64,000 nucleotides of DNA from an uncultured Acinetobacter sp. (lineage in GTDB: Bacteria; Pseudomonadota; Gammaproteobacteria; Pseudomonadales; Moraxellaceae). Under the pieces are notes generated by a model, which was not told where the DNA came from, made no database searches, and saw only the letters and a list, made by a program, of their open reading frames with translations. Location: positions 186,001 to 250,000 of the forward strand of contig CAJYTY010000008.1 of NCBI GenBank assembly GCA_913777945.1, in the 5' to 3' direction. Position 1 is the first letter of the stretch. Each line of letters starts with the position of its first letter. Positions 1 to 8,694 of the stretch are shown here, piece by piece. A program made the translations under genes and the position numbers.

Positions 1-2198
1 ACCATCTAAATGAAGTGATTCATGCCTGTCTAGCTTACGCAGACAACCCGAATATCTCCATTGAAGGCCTGATGGAACATATCACCGGTCCAGACTTTCC
101 GACAGGTGGTATCATCTATGGAAAATCAGGCATCGTCGATGCTTACCGAACAGGTAAGGGGCGTTTGCATATTCGCGGTAAATATCATTTTGAAGAAGAT
201 GAAAAAACCGGACGTACCACCATTGTCTTTACGGAAATTCCGTATCAGGTCAATAAGGCACGTGTGATTGAGCGTATTGCCGAATTAGTCAAAGAGAAAA
301 AGCTTGAGGGTATTTCGGAGCTTCGCGACGAATCCGACAAAGAAGGCATGCGTATTGCGATTGATTTGAAACGCGGTGAAAACGCGGAAGTGATCGTCAA
401 TAACCTGTTTTTGAATACCCAGCTAGAAAACTCATTCAGCATCAATATGGTGTGTCTGGACAACGGACAACCGAAGTTGATGAACCTGAAGGACATCATT
501 GCGGCATTTATCCGTCATCGTCAAGAAGTGGTAACACGCCGTACCATGTTTGAACTGCGTAAAGCGCGTGAACGTGGTCATATTTTGGAAGGCTTAACGG
601 TTGCCTTAGCCAATATTGATAACATCATCGAAACCATTAAAACCTCGGCGAATCCGGCTGAAGCACGTGAACGCCTTTTGGCGGGTGAGTGGGCTGGTGG
701 CGGTGTGATTGCCTTGCTCGAAAAAGCAGGTTCGGTTTCAGTTCGTCCAGATGAAATTGAGGGTGAAGATCCAGCGCGCCCATTTGGTTTATCTGACCAG
801 ATCTACCGCTTGTCACCAACGCAAGTGGGTGCCATTCTTGAGCTTCGCTTGCATCGTTTAACAGGCCTAGAGCAAGACAAACTCCACGCCGAATACAGCG
901 AAATTTTGGCTCAAATTGCCGAGCTGACAGCAATTTTAAACGACTTTAATCTGTTGATGACGGTGATTCGTGAAGAGCTTGCACTGATTTTACAACAGTA
1001 TGGTGATGAACGTCGTACTCAGATTGTCGAATCACGTATTGATTTCTGTCGTGAAGATTTGATTCCAGAAGAGCAGGTGGTATTGACCGTTTCACAAACG
1101 GGTTATGCCAAAACACAGCCATTGTCAGACTATCAGGCGCAGCGCCGTGGTGGACGTGGTAAATCTGCAACGTCAATGAAAGATGACGATATAATCCAGC
1201 ATTTGATTGTGGCGTCAAATCACGCGACAGTGCTGTGCTTTACCAATGTGGGTAAAGTGTACCGTTTGAAAGTGTTTGAAGTGCCGCAAGCATCGCGTGG
1301 TGCAAAAGGCCGTCCTATGGTCAATTTGTTGCCGTTAGATGCCAATGAAACCATCACTGCAATTTTACCGCTGACTGAATTCCCAGAAGACCATTATGTC
1401 TTTATGGCAACAGCTTCAGGTACGGTAAAACGTGTAGAACTTGAGCAGTTTGCCAATATCCGCTCAAACGGCTTACGTGCCATCGAACTCAATGAAGAAG
1501 ATACCTTGATTGGTGTAGCCATTACCGATGGTCAACAGCAAATCATGCTGTTTTCTAATGAAGGTAAGGCCATTCGTTTTGCAGAAACCGATGTGCGTGC
1601 CATGGGACGTACCGCAAAAGGTGTACGCGGTATGCGCGTGACGCTGGCTGCTGCTGTAGATAGTGAAGATGCAGAACTCGATACCGATGAAGCAGATGAT
1701 TCAGATGATTCTAACGATTCAAATCTGGTGAGCCGCATTGTGTCATTGGTGGTTGTACCAGAGACTGGTGAAGTGTTGTGTGCCAGTGCCAACGGCTATG
1801 GTAAGCGTACACCAGTAAATGACTTCCCAACCAAAAAACGTGGCGGCAAGGGCGTGATTGCAATCAAGACTTCCGAGCGTAATGGTGAATTGGTAGGCGC
1901 TGTTTCAATTGATGAAACCAAAGAGCTGATGTTGATTTCAGATGGCGGAACCTTGGTACGTACCCGTGCCGCCGAAGTTGCAATGACAGGCCGTAATGCA
2001 CAAGGTGTTCGCTTGATCCGTCTCAGCGATGCAGAAACCTTGGTGGGTGTGGTATCCATTGAGGCTGTGGAAGATGAAGATGATCTGATTGAAGATCTCG
2101 AGACTCAAGCATCAGATGCAGTAGAGCAAGCAGATATCGAGTCTGATACAGCAAATCAAAGTGTTGCAAATGACTCAGAGAGCAATGATCAAGCTTAA
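1..2198 (+). CDS. gyrA: DNA gyrase subunit A, 3' part (5' end outside window)
   Basis: The reading frame is open from the first base, so the gene starts upstream; about 730 residues are visible and the N-terminal part with the catalytic Tyr and the quinolone-resistance region is missing. GyrA with GyrB forms the type II topoisomerase that introduces negative supercoils into DNA. Visible signs are the core segment with SIEGLMEHI and GPDFPTGG, a coiled-coil stretch, and the C-terminal DNA-wrapping beta-pinwheel that begins near a GyrA box reading QRRGGRGK (around nt 1140). The pinwheel carries an acidic, Asp/Glu/Ser-rich insert around nt 1665-1725 and a second acidic tail at the end. A strong hairpin terminator follows the stop. 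Confidence 0.97.
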   Translation, partial: HLNEVIHACLAYADNPNISIEGLMEHITGPDFPTGGIIYGKSGIVDAYRTGKGRLHIRGKYHFEEDEKTGRTTIVFTEIPYQVNKARVIERIAELVKEKKLEGISELRDESDKEGMRIAIDLKRGENAEVIVNNLFLNTQLENSFSINMVCLDNGQPKLMNLKDIIAAFIRHRQEVVTRRTMFELRKARERGHILEGLTVALANIDNIIETIKTSANPAEARERLLAGEWAGGGVIALLEKAGSVSVRPDEIEGEDPARPFGLSDQIYRLSPTQVGAILELRLHRLTGLEQDKLHAEYSEILAQIAELTAILNDFNLLMTVIREELALILQQYGDERRTQIVESRIDFCREDLIPEEQVVLTVSQTGYAKTQPLSDYQAQRRGGRGKSATSMKDDDIIQHLIVASNHATVLCFTNVGKVYRLKVFEVPQASRGAKGRPMVNLLPLDANETITAILPLTEFPEDHYVFMATASGTVKRVELEQFANIRSNGLRAIELNEEDTLIGVAITDGQQQIMLFSNEGKAIRFAETDVRAMGRTAKGVRGMRVTLAAAVDSEDAELDTDEADDSDDSNDSNLVSRIVSLVVVPETGEVLCASANGYGKRTPVNDFPTKKRGGKGVIAIKTSERNGELVGAVSIDETKELMLISDGGTLVRTRAAEVAMTGRNAQGVRLIRLSDAETLVGVVSIEAVEDEDDLIEDLETQASDAVEQADIESDTANQSVANDSESNDQA

Positions 2199-2212
2199 CC
2201 ATCTTGATATGT

Positions 2213-2242
2213 AAAAAAAGGAAGCTTTGGCTTCCTTTTTTT
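2213..2242. terminator. Bidirectional rho-independent terminator between gyrA and the exporter operon
   Basis: A run of seven A, a perfect stem GGAAGC/GCTTCC with loop TTTG, then seven T. The flanking A and T runs make it work in both directions, serving gyrA on the plus strand and the convergent permease gene on the minus strand; the T run touches the stop codon of the latter. Confidence 0.9.
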
Positions 2243-3347
2243 ATGAATGTCGATTGTGCGTGCGATGAACCCACCGATAGTAAGCCAATGCTAAAAAGAT
2301 TACGGTCATGAGCGTCAATATCATAAGTTTGGGCATGACAGCACTTAAATGAACCCCCATTTGATTGAGCTGTACAAATAGCTGTACTGCATGCGTAGAT
2401 GGCAGCAACGCACTAAAAATCTGCATCCACTGAGGCATGGCCTGTATCGGCCAGGCGGTTCCAGTGAGTAAAAACAATGGAATAGAAGTAAAAACCAGAA
2501 AATGTCCGGCACGTTCGCTCATATCGAGTAAAGAACCAAAAAGCAGACCCAAGCTAACAATACAACTCACAAAGATTGGAACCGCAACCAGCATGCCCCA
2601 GAAATTTCCGCCATGCGGATAATCATTTTTCCAAAACACAAAGCCAAACATATACAGACAGCCTAGGCAGCCAATGGTAAAAAAGCTGGCAAATATTCCC
2701 CAAAACTGACTCGATGTGGGCTGATACCGTTCTTCTTTATATCCTCCAAGTAACATACCTAAACCCAGTACAATGGTTTGATGAATAATCAGCGGTGCGA
2801 CGGCGGGAAATACATAGCTCCCATAGCCTGAAAGCGTGTTGAAAAGCGGAATCTGATGAATCGAAAGCGCCGGTTTAAAATGCGTAATCTGACCAAATTT
2901 TTCGGCATATTCGGCAATCACTTGTTCGATAGAGAGCGCCAGTCCTAAACCAATTTCTTTGATTTTTAAAAAATATGCAGCACTGATATAAAGTCCAACG
3001 CCGCCCATTTCACCACGTCGAACACTCATGCTTAATTGATCAGGCAGATACAAAATACCATCTGCTTTTTGGTTTTTAACCATTTGCTCTGCTTCAAGAA
3101 AGTTTGTCGTGGTTGTAACAATCTTGATTTTAGGGCTATTTGCGACTTGACTAATGATGGTTGAGGTTAAAGCACTTTGTTCTTCATCCACAATCACAAT
3201 GGGGAGTGATTCAGCATGTTCTGCCTTATACGCAGTGGGGTAGAAGAAGCTGTAAAAAAACACTGACAACACAACAGTCGTCAAAATCGAGGAATTTTTT
3301 GCAATTTCTTTAAACGTGTGCAGATAATAAAACCAGAATTTTTTCAT
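2241..3347 (-). CDS. ABC-2 type permease (second of pair)
   Basis: Inner-membrane protein of 368 residues with the ABC-2 exporter layout: one N-terminal membrane segment (about 20-40), a periplasmic domain of about 130 residues that includes IVIVDEEQSAL, and a C-terminal block of five or so membrane segments. It resembles the YhhJ/YbhR/YbhS class of permeases that work with HlyD-type adaptors. The ATG lies in an ATGA overlap with the stop of the upstream permease and has a strong AGGAGG ribosome site. No ATP-binding subunit is encoded next to it, so either a distant ATPase is used or the pair works differently. Substrate unknown. Confidence 0.85.
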   Translation of the reverse strand: MKKFWFYYLHTFKEIAKNSSILTTVVLSVFFYSFFYPTAYKAEHAESLPIVIVDEEQSALTSTIISQVANSPKIKIVTTTTNFLEAEQMVKNQKADGILYLPDQLSMSVRRGEMGGVGLYISAAYFLKIKEIGLGLALSIEQVIAEYAEKFGQITHFKPALSIHQIPLFNTLSGYGSYVFPAVAPLIIHQTIVLGLGMLLGGYKEERYQPTSSQFWGIFASFFTIGCLGCLYMFGFVFWKNDYPHGGNFWGMLVAVPIFVSCIVSLGLLFGSLLDMSERAGHFLVFTSIPLFLLTGTAWPIQAMPQWMQIFSALLPSTHAVQLFVQLNQMGVHLSAVMPKLMILTLMTVIFLALAYYRWVHRTHNRHS

Positions 3348-4474
3348 GAGAGCGCCTCCTGCACACGTTTTTTAAGCAAGCGACTCGACACCAAAAAATA
3401 AAAAACACAGTAAAACAGCAAGATCAGAAGTGGCCATAATGAAATAGAAACATCACTTCCAACCACCCATTGCTCGGTTTGAAGCTTTGCGTACGGTGTA
3501 TATGGAATAATCATGGACCAAAATTGTGTAAAAATCGGTGCATTGTTCAGTGGTAAAGTAACGCCTGCAAAACTTAAGGATGATCCGCCATAAACGGCAA
3601 TAAATCCAAAGGTTCGGCCCATATTTTGCGATGCAATCATAACGGTTGCGCTAATCATGGCATATGCGAAATAAAGTAAAAACTGTGCCATTAAAAGCAG
3701 GCTCAAACTGCCCGCAACAAACCAGCCACGAACCACAATTAGCCAGAACATCCATAGCCATGTCCAAGCACAAAAAATCACGACATAGAGTAAAGTTTTG
3801 GCAAGTAGCATTTTCATGGCATTGTCAGGTGCGCTCCATTGCGTCAGTGTGCCGCGCTTAAATTCCTGACCAATTGCAAATGCAACGCAGCAACACAGCA
3901 ATAAATGCAAAATCGCGGGTACCATGAAAGGCTCGAGATAAAACTCATAGCTTAAGCTAGGGTTGTAAAGTGTTGAGACTTTGACATGCGGTGTGGGCAG
4001 GTCAATGGCAGGCAATAATGCTGAAAAATAGTGTTCACCACCAAACTCGCCCATAGCATTGAGTGTGCTGATGAGCATGGCACTTGAAATGGTGTTGCCA
4101 ATACTAAAAAATGACTGATTAAACGCCACACTAATCTGTGCATCTTGTGCATTCACTAAACGCTGTTCTGCACCTTCTGGAATATGTACATATCCCCAAA
4201 TTTGGGTTTTGTTTACGAGTTCCTCAGCCTCAGACGTATTGGTTAAAACGTATTTCAAATCTAGGGTGGGATTATGGCGTAAATCCTGTTCGATGATGCG
4301 ACTCAGCTGGCTATGATCTTGGTCAATGAGTGCAATGGGAAGATGATCGGGTTTTCCCTGATAAAACATACTTGCAAACAGCACCACAACACATAGGGGG
4401 GCGAGTGTAACCATCGCCAAATCCCATTTGTTTTTGAGCAGATAAATGCACTCACGCCAGAAACAGGCCCACAT
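3344..4474 (-). CDS. ABC-2 type permease (first of pair)
   Basis: Inner-membrane protein of 376 residues with the same architecture as its downstream neighbour: N-terminal membrane helix, extracytoplasmic domain with a PIALIDQDHSQLSR stretch, and a C-terminal membrane block. The frame is open to a TTG at 4489, but the ATG at 4474, one base after the stop of the adaptor gene and with GAGG about 9 bases upstream, is the more likely start. The two permeases share topology and are probably a heterodimer. Gene order adaptor-permease-permease resembles the YbhG-YbhS-YbhR and YhiI-YhhJ systems, minus the ATPase. Confidence 0.85.
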   Translation of the reverse strand: MWACFWRECIYLLKNKWDLAMVTLAPLCVVVLFASMFYQGKPDHLPIALIDQDHSQLSRIIEQDLRHNPTLDLKYVLTNTSEAEELVNKTQIWGYVHIPEGAEQRLVNAQDAQISVAFNQSFFSIGNTISSAMLISTLNAMGEFGGEHYFSALLPAIDLPTPHVKVSTLYNPSLSYEFYLEPFMVPAILHLLLCCCVAFAIGQEFKRGTLTQWSAPDNAMKMLLAKTLLYVVIFCAWTWLWMFWLIVVRGWFVAGSLSLLLMAQFLLYFAYAMISATVMIASQNMGRTFGFIAVYGGSSLSFAGVTLPLNNAPIFTQFWSMIIPYTPYAKLQTEQWVVGSDVSISLWPLLILLFYCVFYFLVSSRLLKKRVQEALS

Positions 4475-4475
4475 A

Positions 4476-5564
4476 TCAATTGGCCTCAACTACATCAAAA
4501 ATCACACTCATACCCACTTTTAAATCAGCTGCTGCTTCTGTGGGTTTAAGATGAAGCTTAAAGCTACGGATATCGTAACCGCCGGTTTGTCGCGTGGTTT
4601 TAATGGTGGCAAACTCACCTTCGGCATCGATGTGTTGAATATTAAAATTGATCTTTTTATCAAGTGCGGGTACATATCCCTGAAGTGTTTTTTGCTGATA
4701 GACACTTCGATACTGATCTTCCCGGACATTTAAACTGACCCAGCGTTCGTCATCCTCTAACAAACTGACCACAGGCACTGCGGCAGCGACCAACTCCGAG
4801 GGTTTCCCATAAATTTTGGAAACAGTGCCGTTTATTGGGGAGTAGAGTTTGGTTTCAGTTTCTAACGATTCAGCTTCACCCAGCGCAGCACGTGCAATAT
4901 CGACCTGTGCATCTGCCATCGATTTTTGTTGTGGCGTACTGCCACGCTTGGCACGTGCATACTGTTGATACGCGGCTTCGCTTAAAGCTCGGGCAGAGCG
5001 CTGTGCTGCGAACATTTCATCGCGACGCTGACGTGAAATGACGCCTTCTTTGTAGAGTGTTTCACCACGGCGATACGTGGTTTCAGCCAGTTCCGCCTGA
5101 GCTTTTACACTTTGCCAGTTGGCATATAAGGTATCAACATTTTCTTCTTGAGAACCGCGTTCTGCTGTCGATTGAAGTGCTAAAGCCGATTGTAAAGCGG
5201 CTTGCGCTTGCTGCTTTTTGGCTTCTATCTCAGGACTAACCAAGCGAGCAAGTGCCTGACCTTTCTTAATATTCTGGCCTTCTTCGATAAAGATTTCAGC
5301 AATACGACTAGGCACTTTGGTGGTGACGTAAAGCGTTTCGGCTTCAACGCGACCTTGTAATGCTACGCTACGAGGCTGATACGCTTTCCATAAACCATAA
5401 ATAATCAGTCCAATGATGAGCAATAAAATGATCAAACCAATGATTTTTACGGCGCGCTTAGGGCCATGTGGTGTCTGTTTTTGCTGGGGTCCGGTGGTCG
5501 TTGCCGACTCAGAGGCAGAGGGCACCGGATGTTCAGTGTCAGAAGACGATTGATCTGTCGGCAT
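4476..5564 (-). CDS. HlyD-family periplasmic adaptor (membrane fusion protein)
   Basis: 362 residues. The order is a Pro/Gln-rich cytoplasmic start, one membrane helix (about 40-60, Ile/Leu-rich), a biotinyl-lipoyl half motif (residues about 70-105, RVEAETLYVTTKVPSRI), a long Ala/Gln-rich coiled-coil hairpin with the RGETLYKEGVISRQRRDE turn, then lipoyl and beta-barrel parts (LYSPINGTVSKIYGKPSELV). This is the protein that links an inner-membrane exporter to a TolC-type channel. Start ATG has GAGGAC upstream. It sits 13 bases after the TolC-like gene and one base before the first permease, so the four genes form one operon. Confidence 0.92.
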   Translation of the reverse strand: MPTDQSSSDTEHPVPSASESATTTGPQQKQTPHGPKRAVKIIGLIILLLIIGLIIYGLWKAYQPRSVALQGRVEAETLYVTTKVPSRIAEIFIEEGQNIKKGQALARLVSPEIEAKKQQAQAALQSALALQSTAERGSQEENVDTLYANWQSVKAQAELAETTYRRGETLYKEGVISRQRRDEMFAAQRSARALSEAAYQQYARAKRGSTPQQKSMADAQVDIARAALGEAESLETETKLYSPINGTVSKIYGKPSELVAAAVPVVSLLEDDERWVSLNVREDQYRSVYQQKTLQGYVPALDKKINFNIQHIDAEGEFATIKTTRQTGGYDIRSFKLHLKPTEAAADLKVGMSVIFDVVEAN

Positions 5565-5577
5565 GATGTCCTCGTAA

Positions 5578-7083
5578 TTAATAAATATATACTGTATTAG
5601 GCTGATTTAAATACGTTTTAAACTGACTAATCGAGCCATGACTTTGGAGCAGCGTGGCCAGAGAGAGCACGTATTTATAAGCATTGATGGCCATTTCTGT
5701 ATCAATCACTTGCACAGCATTTTGTGCATCAATCACTTGATTGGCCGTTCCCATGTTTTCTCTAAATGAAAGCTCTTGGATGCGTAAGTTTTCAAGTGCA
5801 GCGCGCTTATTTTCATTCAGCAGCGTTTGTGTTTGCTGCGAAGAACCCATTTCGCTATAAGATTTTTGAATAATATTTTCAATTTCCTGTTTGGTACGCT
5901 CGACTAAAAGCTGACTGCCATAGCGCTTGAGTTCGGCAGATTCGATACTTTTATTTTTATCTAGTCCACCAAACAGGTTGTAGCGTGCCACCACACCCAC
6001 AATCCAGTTTTCGTTTTTGTCTAAGCTATATTCGGCAAAGGCAAATACAGTCGGCTTTTTGGCGGCGCGCTGTGCTTTCACATTTTCATCCGCCAGTTGG
6101 GTGTCTATTTGCATTTTTCGAATGAGATTAGACTGATTGGGATACGAGCTCAAAAATTGATTCAAAGGCAATGTTTGTTTTGTATTGACAAAAAGCGGTG
6201 TGGTGAGATTCCCGTTCGTTTGCTGATGTAATAGATGATTTAACTGAAACTGACTGCTGTTTAAGTTGCTTTGAGCATTTTGTAATAAGCGCAGGGCGTT
6301 GTTACGTGCCACTTCAAACTGCATTCGCTGGCCTTTGCTGATAAAGCCTTGCTGTTCGAGCTTGAAGGCGTTATTGACATGTTTTTGCATGGCATCCGCA
6401 TTGAACTGGCTCGATTTCACCAATTGCGTTTGTAGCTGAGTATTAAAGTAAGCCTGAATAATTTCAAATCGTTGAATATCTTGCTGTTGTTCTGTACTGA
6501 GTTGTGCCCGCATGGCCTGTATGGTAGCAATTTGCTTGGCACTTTTGATCAGGCCGCCTGTGTAAATGGGCATGACTAGAGAAATGGTGGGTCTGATCAC
6601 TTCATCTTCAATACTTAAATTTGCGTAATTGGGAAACTGATTAATTCCATCTGAAATGGCTGTATTCGCGCCCGTCTGAATCGTATTGAGTACATCTGGC
6701 GGCAACACGCCACCCACCTGAGACAATTGCTCGCTCAAGCGTTGACTCAAAGTATTTTCAAGATTTTGTTTAAAACTGTCTAAAGGGAGATCAACTTCGC
6801 TATGGAATTTATAAGCCCGTACATTAAGGTCAATACGTGGGCGTCCTAGGCCTTTAGTGGCTTGTGCATCAAGACGTGCTGCCTGTTCAAAGGCTTGACT
6901 GGCCTGAGTGCTGTAAGAGGATGTGAGCGCTTGTTGCTCTGCCTCTACATAACTGATGCCCTCAGCAAGTGCCACTTCACTGCATAAAAGCAAAGCGGCC
7001 ATACAGCCAAACAAAAACTTGACTGGAGGAGGTGAGCTTGCGCACCTGAAATTCATTTTTATCATTCGCTGTTGTAATGTCAT
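5578..7083 (-). CDS. TolC-family outer-membrane efflux channel
   Basis: 501 residues with an N-terminal signal peptide (hydrophobic FLFGCMAALLLCSEVALA ending near residue 40) and two halves rich in Gln/Asn/Ala helices, as in outer-membrane factor proteins of the TolC family. It forms the exit duct of the tripartite or tetrapartite exporter encoded downstream. The ATG at 7083 is used here; in-frame ATGs at residues 8 and 10 are possible and would shorten the n-region of the signal peptide. First gene of the four-gene operon; its promoter must lie in the 290-bp gap shared with serC. Confidence 0.88.
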   Translation of the reverse strand: MTLQQRMIKMNFRCASSPPPVKFLFGCMAALLLCSEVALAEGISYVEAEQQALTSSYSTQASQAFEQAARLDAQATKGLGRPRIDLNVRAYKFHSEVDLPLDSFKQNLENTLSQRLSEQLSQVGGVLPPDVLNTIQTGANTAISDGINQFPNYANLSIEDEVIRPTISLVMPIYTGGLIKSAKQIATIQAMRAQLSTEQQQDIQRFEIIQAYFNTQLQTQLVKSSQFNADAMQKHVNNAFKLEQQGFISKGQRMQFEVARNNALRLLQNAQSNLNSSQFQLNHLLHQQTNGNLTTPLFVNTKQTLPLNQFLSSYPNQSNLIRKMQIDTQLADENVKAQRAAKKPTVFAFAEYSLDKNENWIVGVVARYNLFGGLDKNKSIESAELKRYGSQLLVERTKQEIENIIQKSYSEMGSSQQTQTLLNENKRAALENLRIQELSFRENMGTANQVIDAQNAVQVIDTEMAINAYKYVLSLATLLQSHGSISQFKTYLNQPNTVYIY

Positions 7084-7373
7084 ATCAAGTCACGTCGTGT
7101 TGTTCCTGAAAGTATAATCTTTATTGTAAAAGCATCAGTTATAGTCTTGTTTATTATACAAATGTATAGCACGTGGGGTGTTTAAAAAGCAATCAATATG
7201 CTTGGATTAATCTGACTGGATATTCTATTGTTTATCTGATTTGATCAATCGTAAATTCAGGCCAAAAGGCATCAAGTTATATAAAAAATATATGCTCAAT
7301 GCTGCTGCATGCGCTGTCAAGATGTGGTTAAATGCGAACTTTAGTTTAGTTTCAATTATATAAAGGAACGATC
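7084..7373. other. Divergent intergenic region, exporter operon / serC
   Basis: 290 A+T-rich bases without a convincing reading frame. It must hold the promoters of both the exporter operon (minus) and serC (plus). I could not pick a single best -35/-10 pair. The serC ribosome site AAAGGAA is at about 7362-7368. Confidence 0.6.
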
Positions 7374-8453
7374 ATGCGCGCGTACAATTTCTGTGCTGGC
7401 CCAGCTGCATTACCGACTGCTGTTTTAGAAAAAGCTCAACGTGAACTGTTGGACTGGCAGGGTAAAGGGCTTTCCATCATGGAAATGAGTCACCGTAGCG
7501 CTGATTATGTTGCCGTTGCAGAAAAGGCTGAAGCCGATCTGCGCCAGCTGATGAACATTCCTGAAAACTATAAAGTCTTATTCTTGCAAGGTGGTGCATC
7601 GTTACAGTTTTCAGCAATTCCATTAAATTTGCTTGGAAAAAACAGCAAGGCAGATTATATCCATACTGGAATCTGGTCTGAAAAAGCGCTAAAAGAAGCT
7701 CAGCGTTATGGCGATATCAATGTAATCGAAGCAGGCACTCAAATTGATGGCAAGCTTGGTATTAAGCCTCAGTCTGAATGGGCATTGTCTGAAGATGCAG
7801 CTTATGTGCATTATGCAGATAACGAAACCATCGGGGGCTTACAATTTGCAGGTATTCCTGAGGTTAATGCGCCGTTGGTATCGGATTTATCGTCTAGCAT
7901 TTTGTCTGCACCGCTAGATGTGAGTAAGTTTGGTTTGATTTATGCTGGTGCGCAAAAAAATATTGGCCCCGCAGGTCTTACTTTGGTCATTGTTCGTGAC
8001 GATTTGCTTGACCAATCACGTGCAGATATTCCGAGCCTGTTAAAATACTCTGCACAAGCTAAAAATGACTCTATGGTGAATACACCGGCAACTTATTCAT
8101 GGTATTTGGCTGGTTTGGTATTTGAGTGGTTAAAAGAGCAAGGTGGTGTTGAGCCCATTCATCAAGCCAACCTTGAAAAAGCCAAATTACTCTATGGTTA
8201 TATCGATTCGAGTGATTTTTATAACAACCCGATTGCGCCGGCCAATCGCTCGATTATGAATGTGCCATTCACTTTGGCAGATGAAGCATTGGAAAAACGT
8301 TTCTTAAAAGAAGCAGAGCAAAACAATCTATTGAACCTTGCTGGACATCGTTCAGTTGGTGGAATGCGTGCCAGCATTTACAATGCTGTGCCGCTTGAAG
8401 GCGTGCAAGCACTAATCAACTTTATGGACGCATTTGTCAAAGCCAACGGCTAA
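7374..8453 (+). CDS. serC: Phosphoserine aminotransferase
   Basis: 359 residues, the usual family length. PLP enzyme that converts 3-phosphohydroxypyruvate and glutamate to phosphoserine in serine synthesis and acts on the related intermediate in pyridoxal phosphate synthesis. The N-terminus NFCAGPAALP and HRSADY are family hallmarks; the PLP lysine is in AGAQKNIGPAGL (about residue 195); the C-terminal GHRSVGGMRASIYNA binds the phosphate. Start ATG has a good AAAGGAA site. Monocistronic: a strong terminator follows. Confidence 0.97.
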   Translation: MRAYNFCAGPAALPTAVLEKAQRELLDWQGKGLSIMEMSHRSADYVAVAEKAEADLRQLMNIPENYKVLFLQGGASLQFSAIPLNLLGKNSKADYIHTGIWSEKALKEAQRYGDINVIEAGTQIDGKLGIKPQSEWALSEDAAYVHYADNETIGGLQFAGIPEVNAPLVSDLSSSILSAPLDVSKFGLIYAGAQKNIGPAGLTLVIVRDDLLDQSRADIPSLLKYSAQAKNDSMVNTPATYSWYLAGLVFEWLKEQGGVEPIHQANLEKAKLLYGYIDSSDFYNNPIAPANRSIMNVPFTLADEALEKRFLKEAEQNNLLNLAGHRSVGGMRASIYNAVPLEGVQALINFMDAFVKANG

Positions 8454-8466
8454 TTGCAAAGGCAAT

Positions 8467-8499
8467 AAAAAAAGCCCCTACATCATGTGGGGCTTTTTT
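8467..8499. terminator. serC terminator
   Basis: AAAAAAGCCCC and GGGGCTTTTTT flank a ten-base loop. The A run before and T run after the stem allow use in both directions, which also suits the minus-strand small gene that ends at 8510. Confidence 0.9.
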
Positions 8500-8509
8500 A
8501 ATGATTCAT

Positions 8510-8656
8510 TTAAAGCGATAAGAAACCAAAATAATGGATCATCACTGCTGCTAAAAACATTCCGAGTGCAAAAAAGCATAATGCAACTGTATCGAATTTA
8601 ATACGCTGTCCGCTCAATTGAATCAGATTGGTCGATTGTTCAGGTATAATTTTCAT
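8510..8656 (-). CDS. Predicted small membrane protein (48 aa)
   Basis: A 48-codon frame from ATG (8656) to TAA. The first 20 residues are polar (MKIIPEQSTNLIQLSGQRIK); the rest is one strongly hydrophobic helix (CFFALGMFLAAVMIHYFGF). The ribosome site is weak (TAGGCG about 8 bases upstream). It ends just before the serC terminator and lies 38 bases after the stop of the larger unknown gene on the same strand. I recognise no family. The clean polar-then-helix layout argues that it is real; it could still be a chance frame. Confidence 0.55.
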   Translation of the reverse strand: MKIIPEQSTNLIQLSGQRIKFDTVALCFFALGMFLAAVMIHYFGFLSL

Positions 8657-8694
8657 CAATACGCCTAATTTATTAATTATTCGTTGAAACGCTA

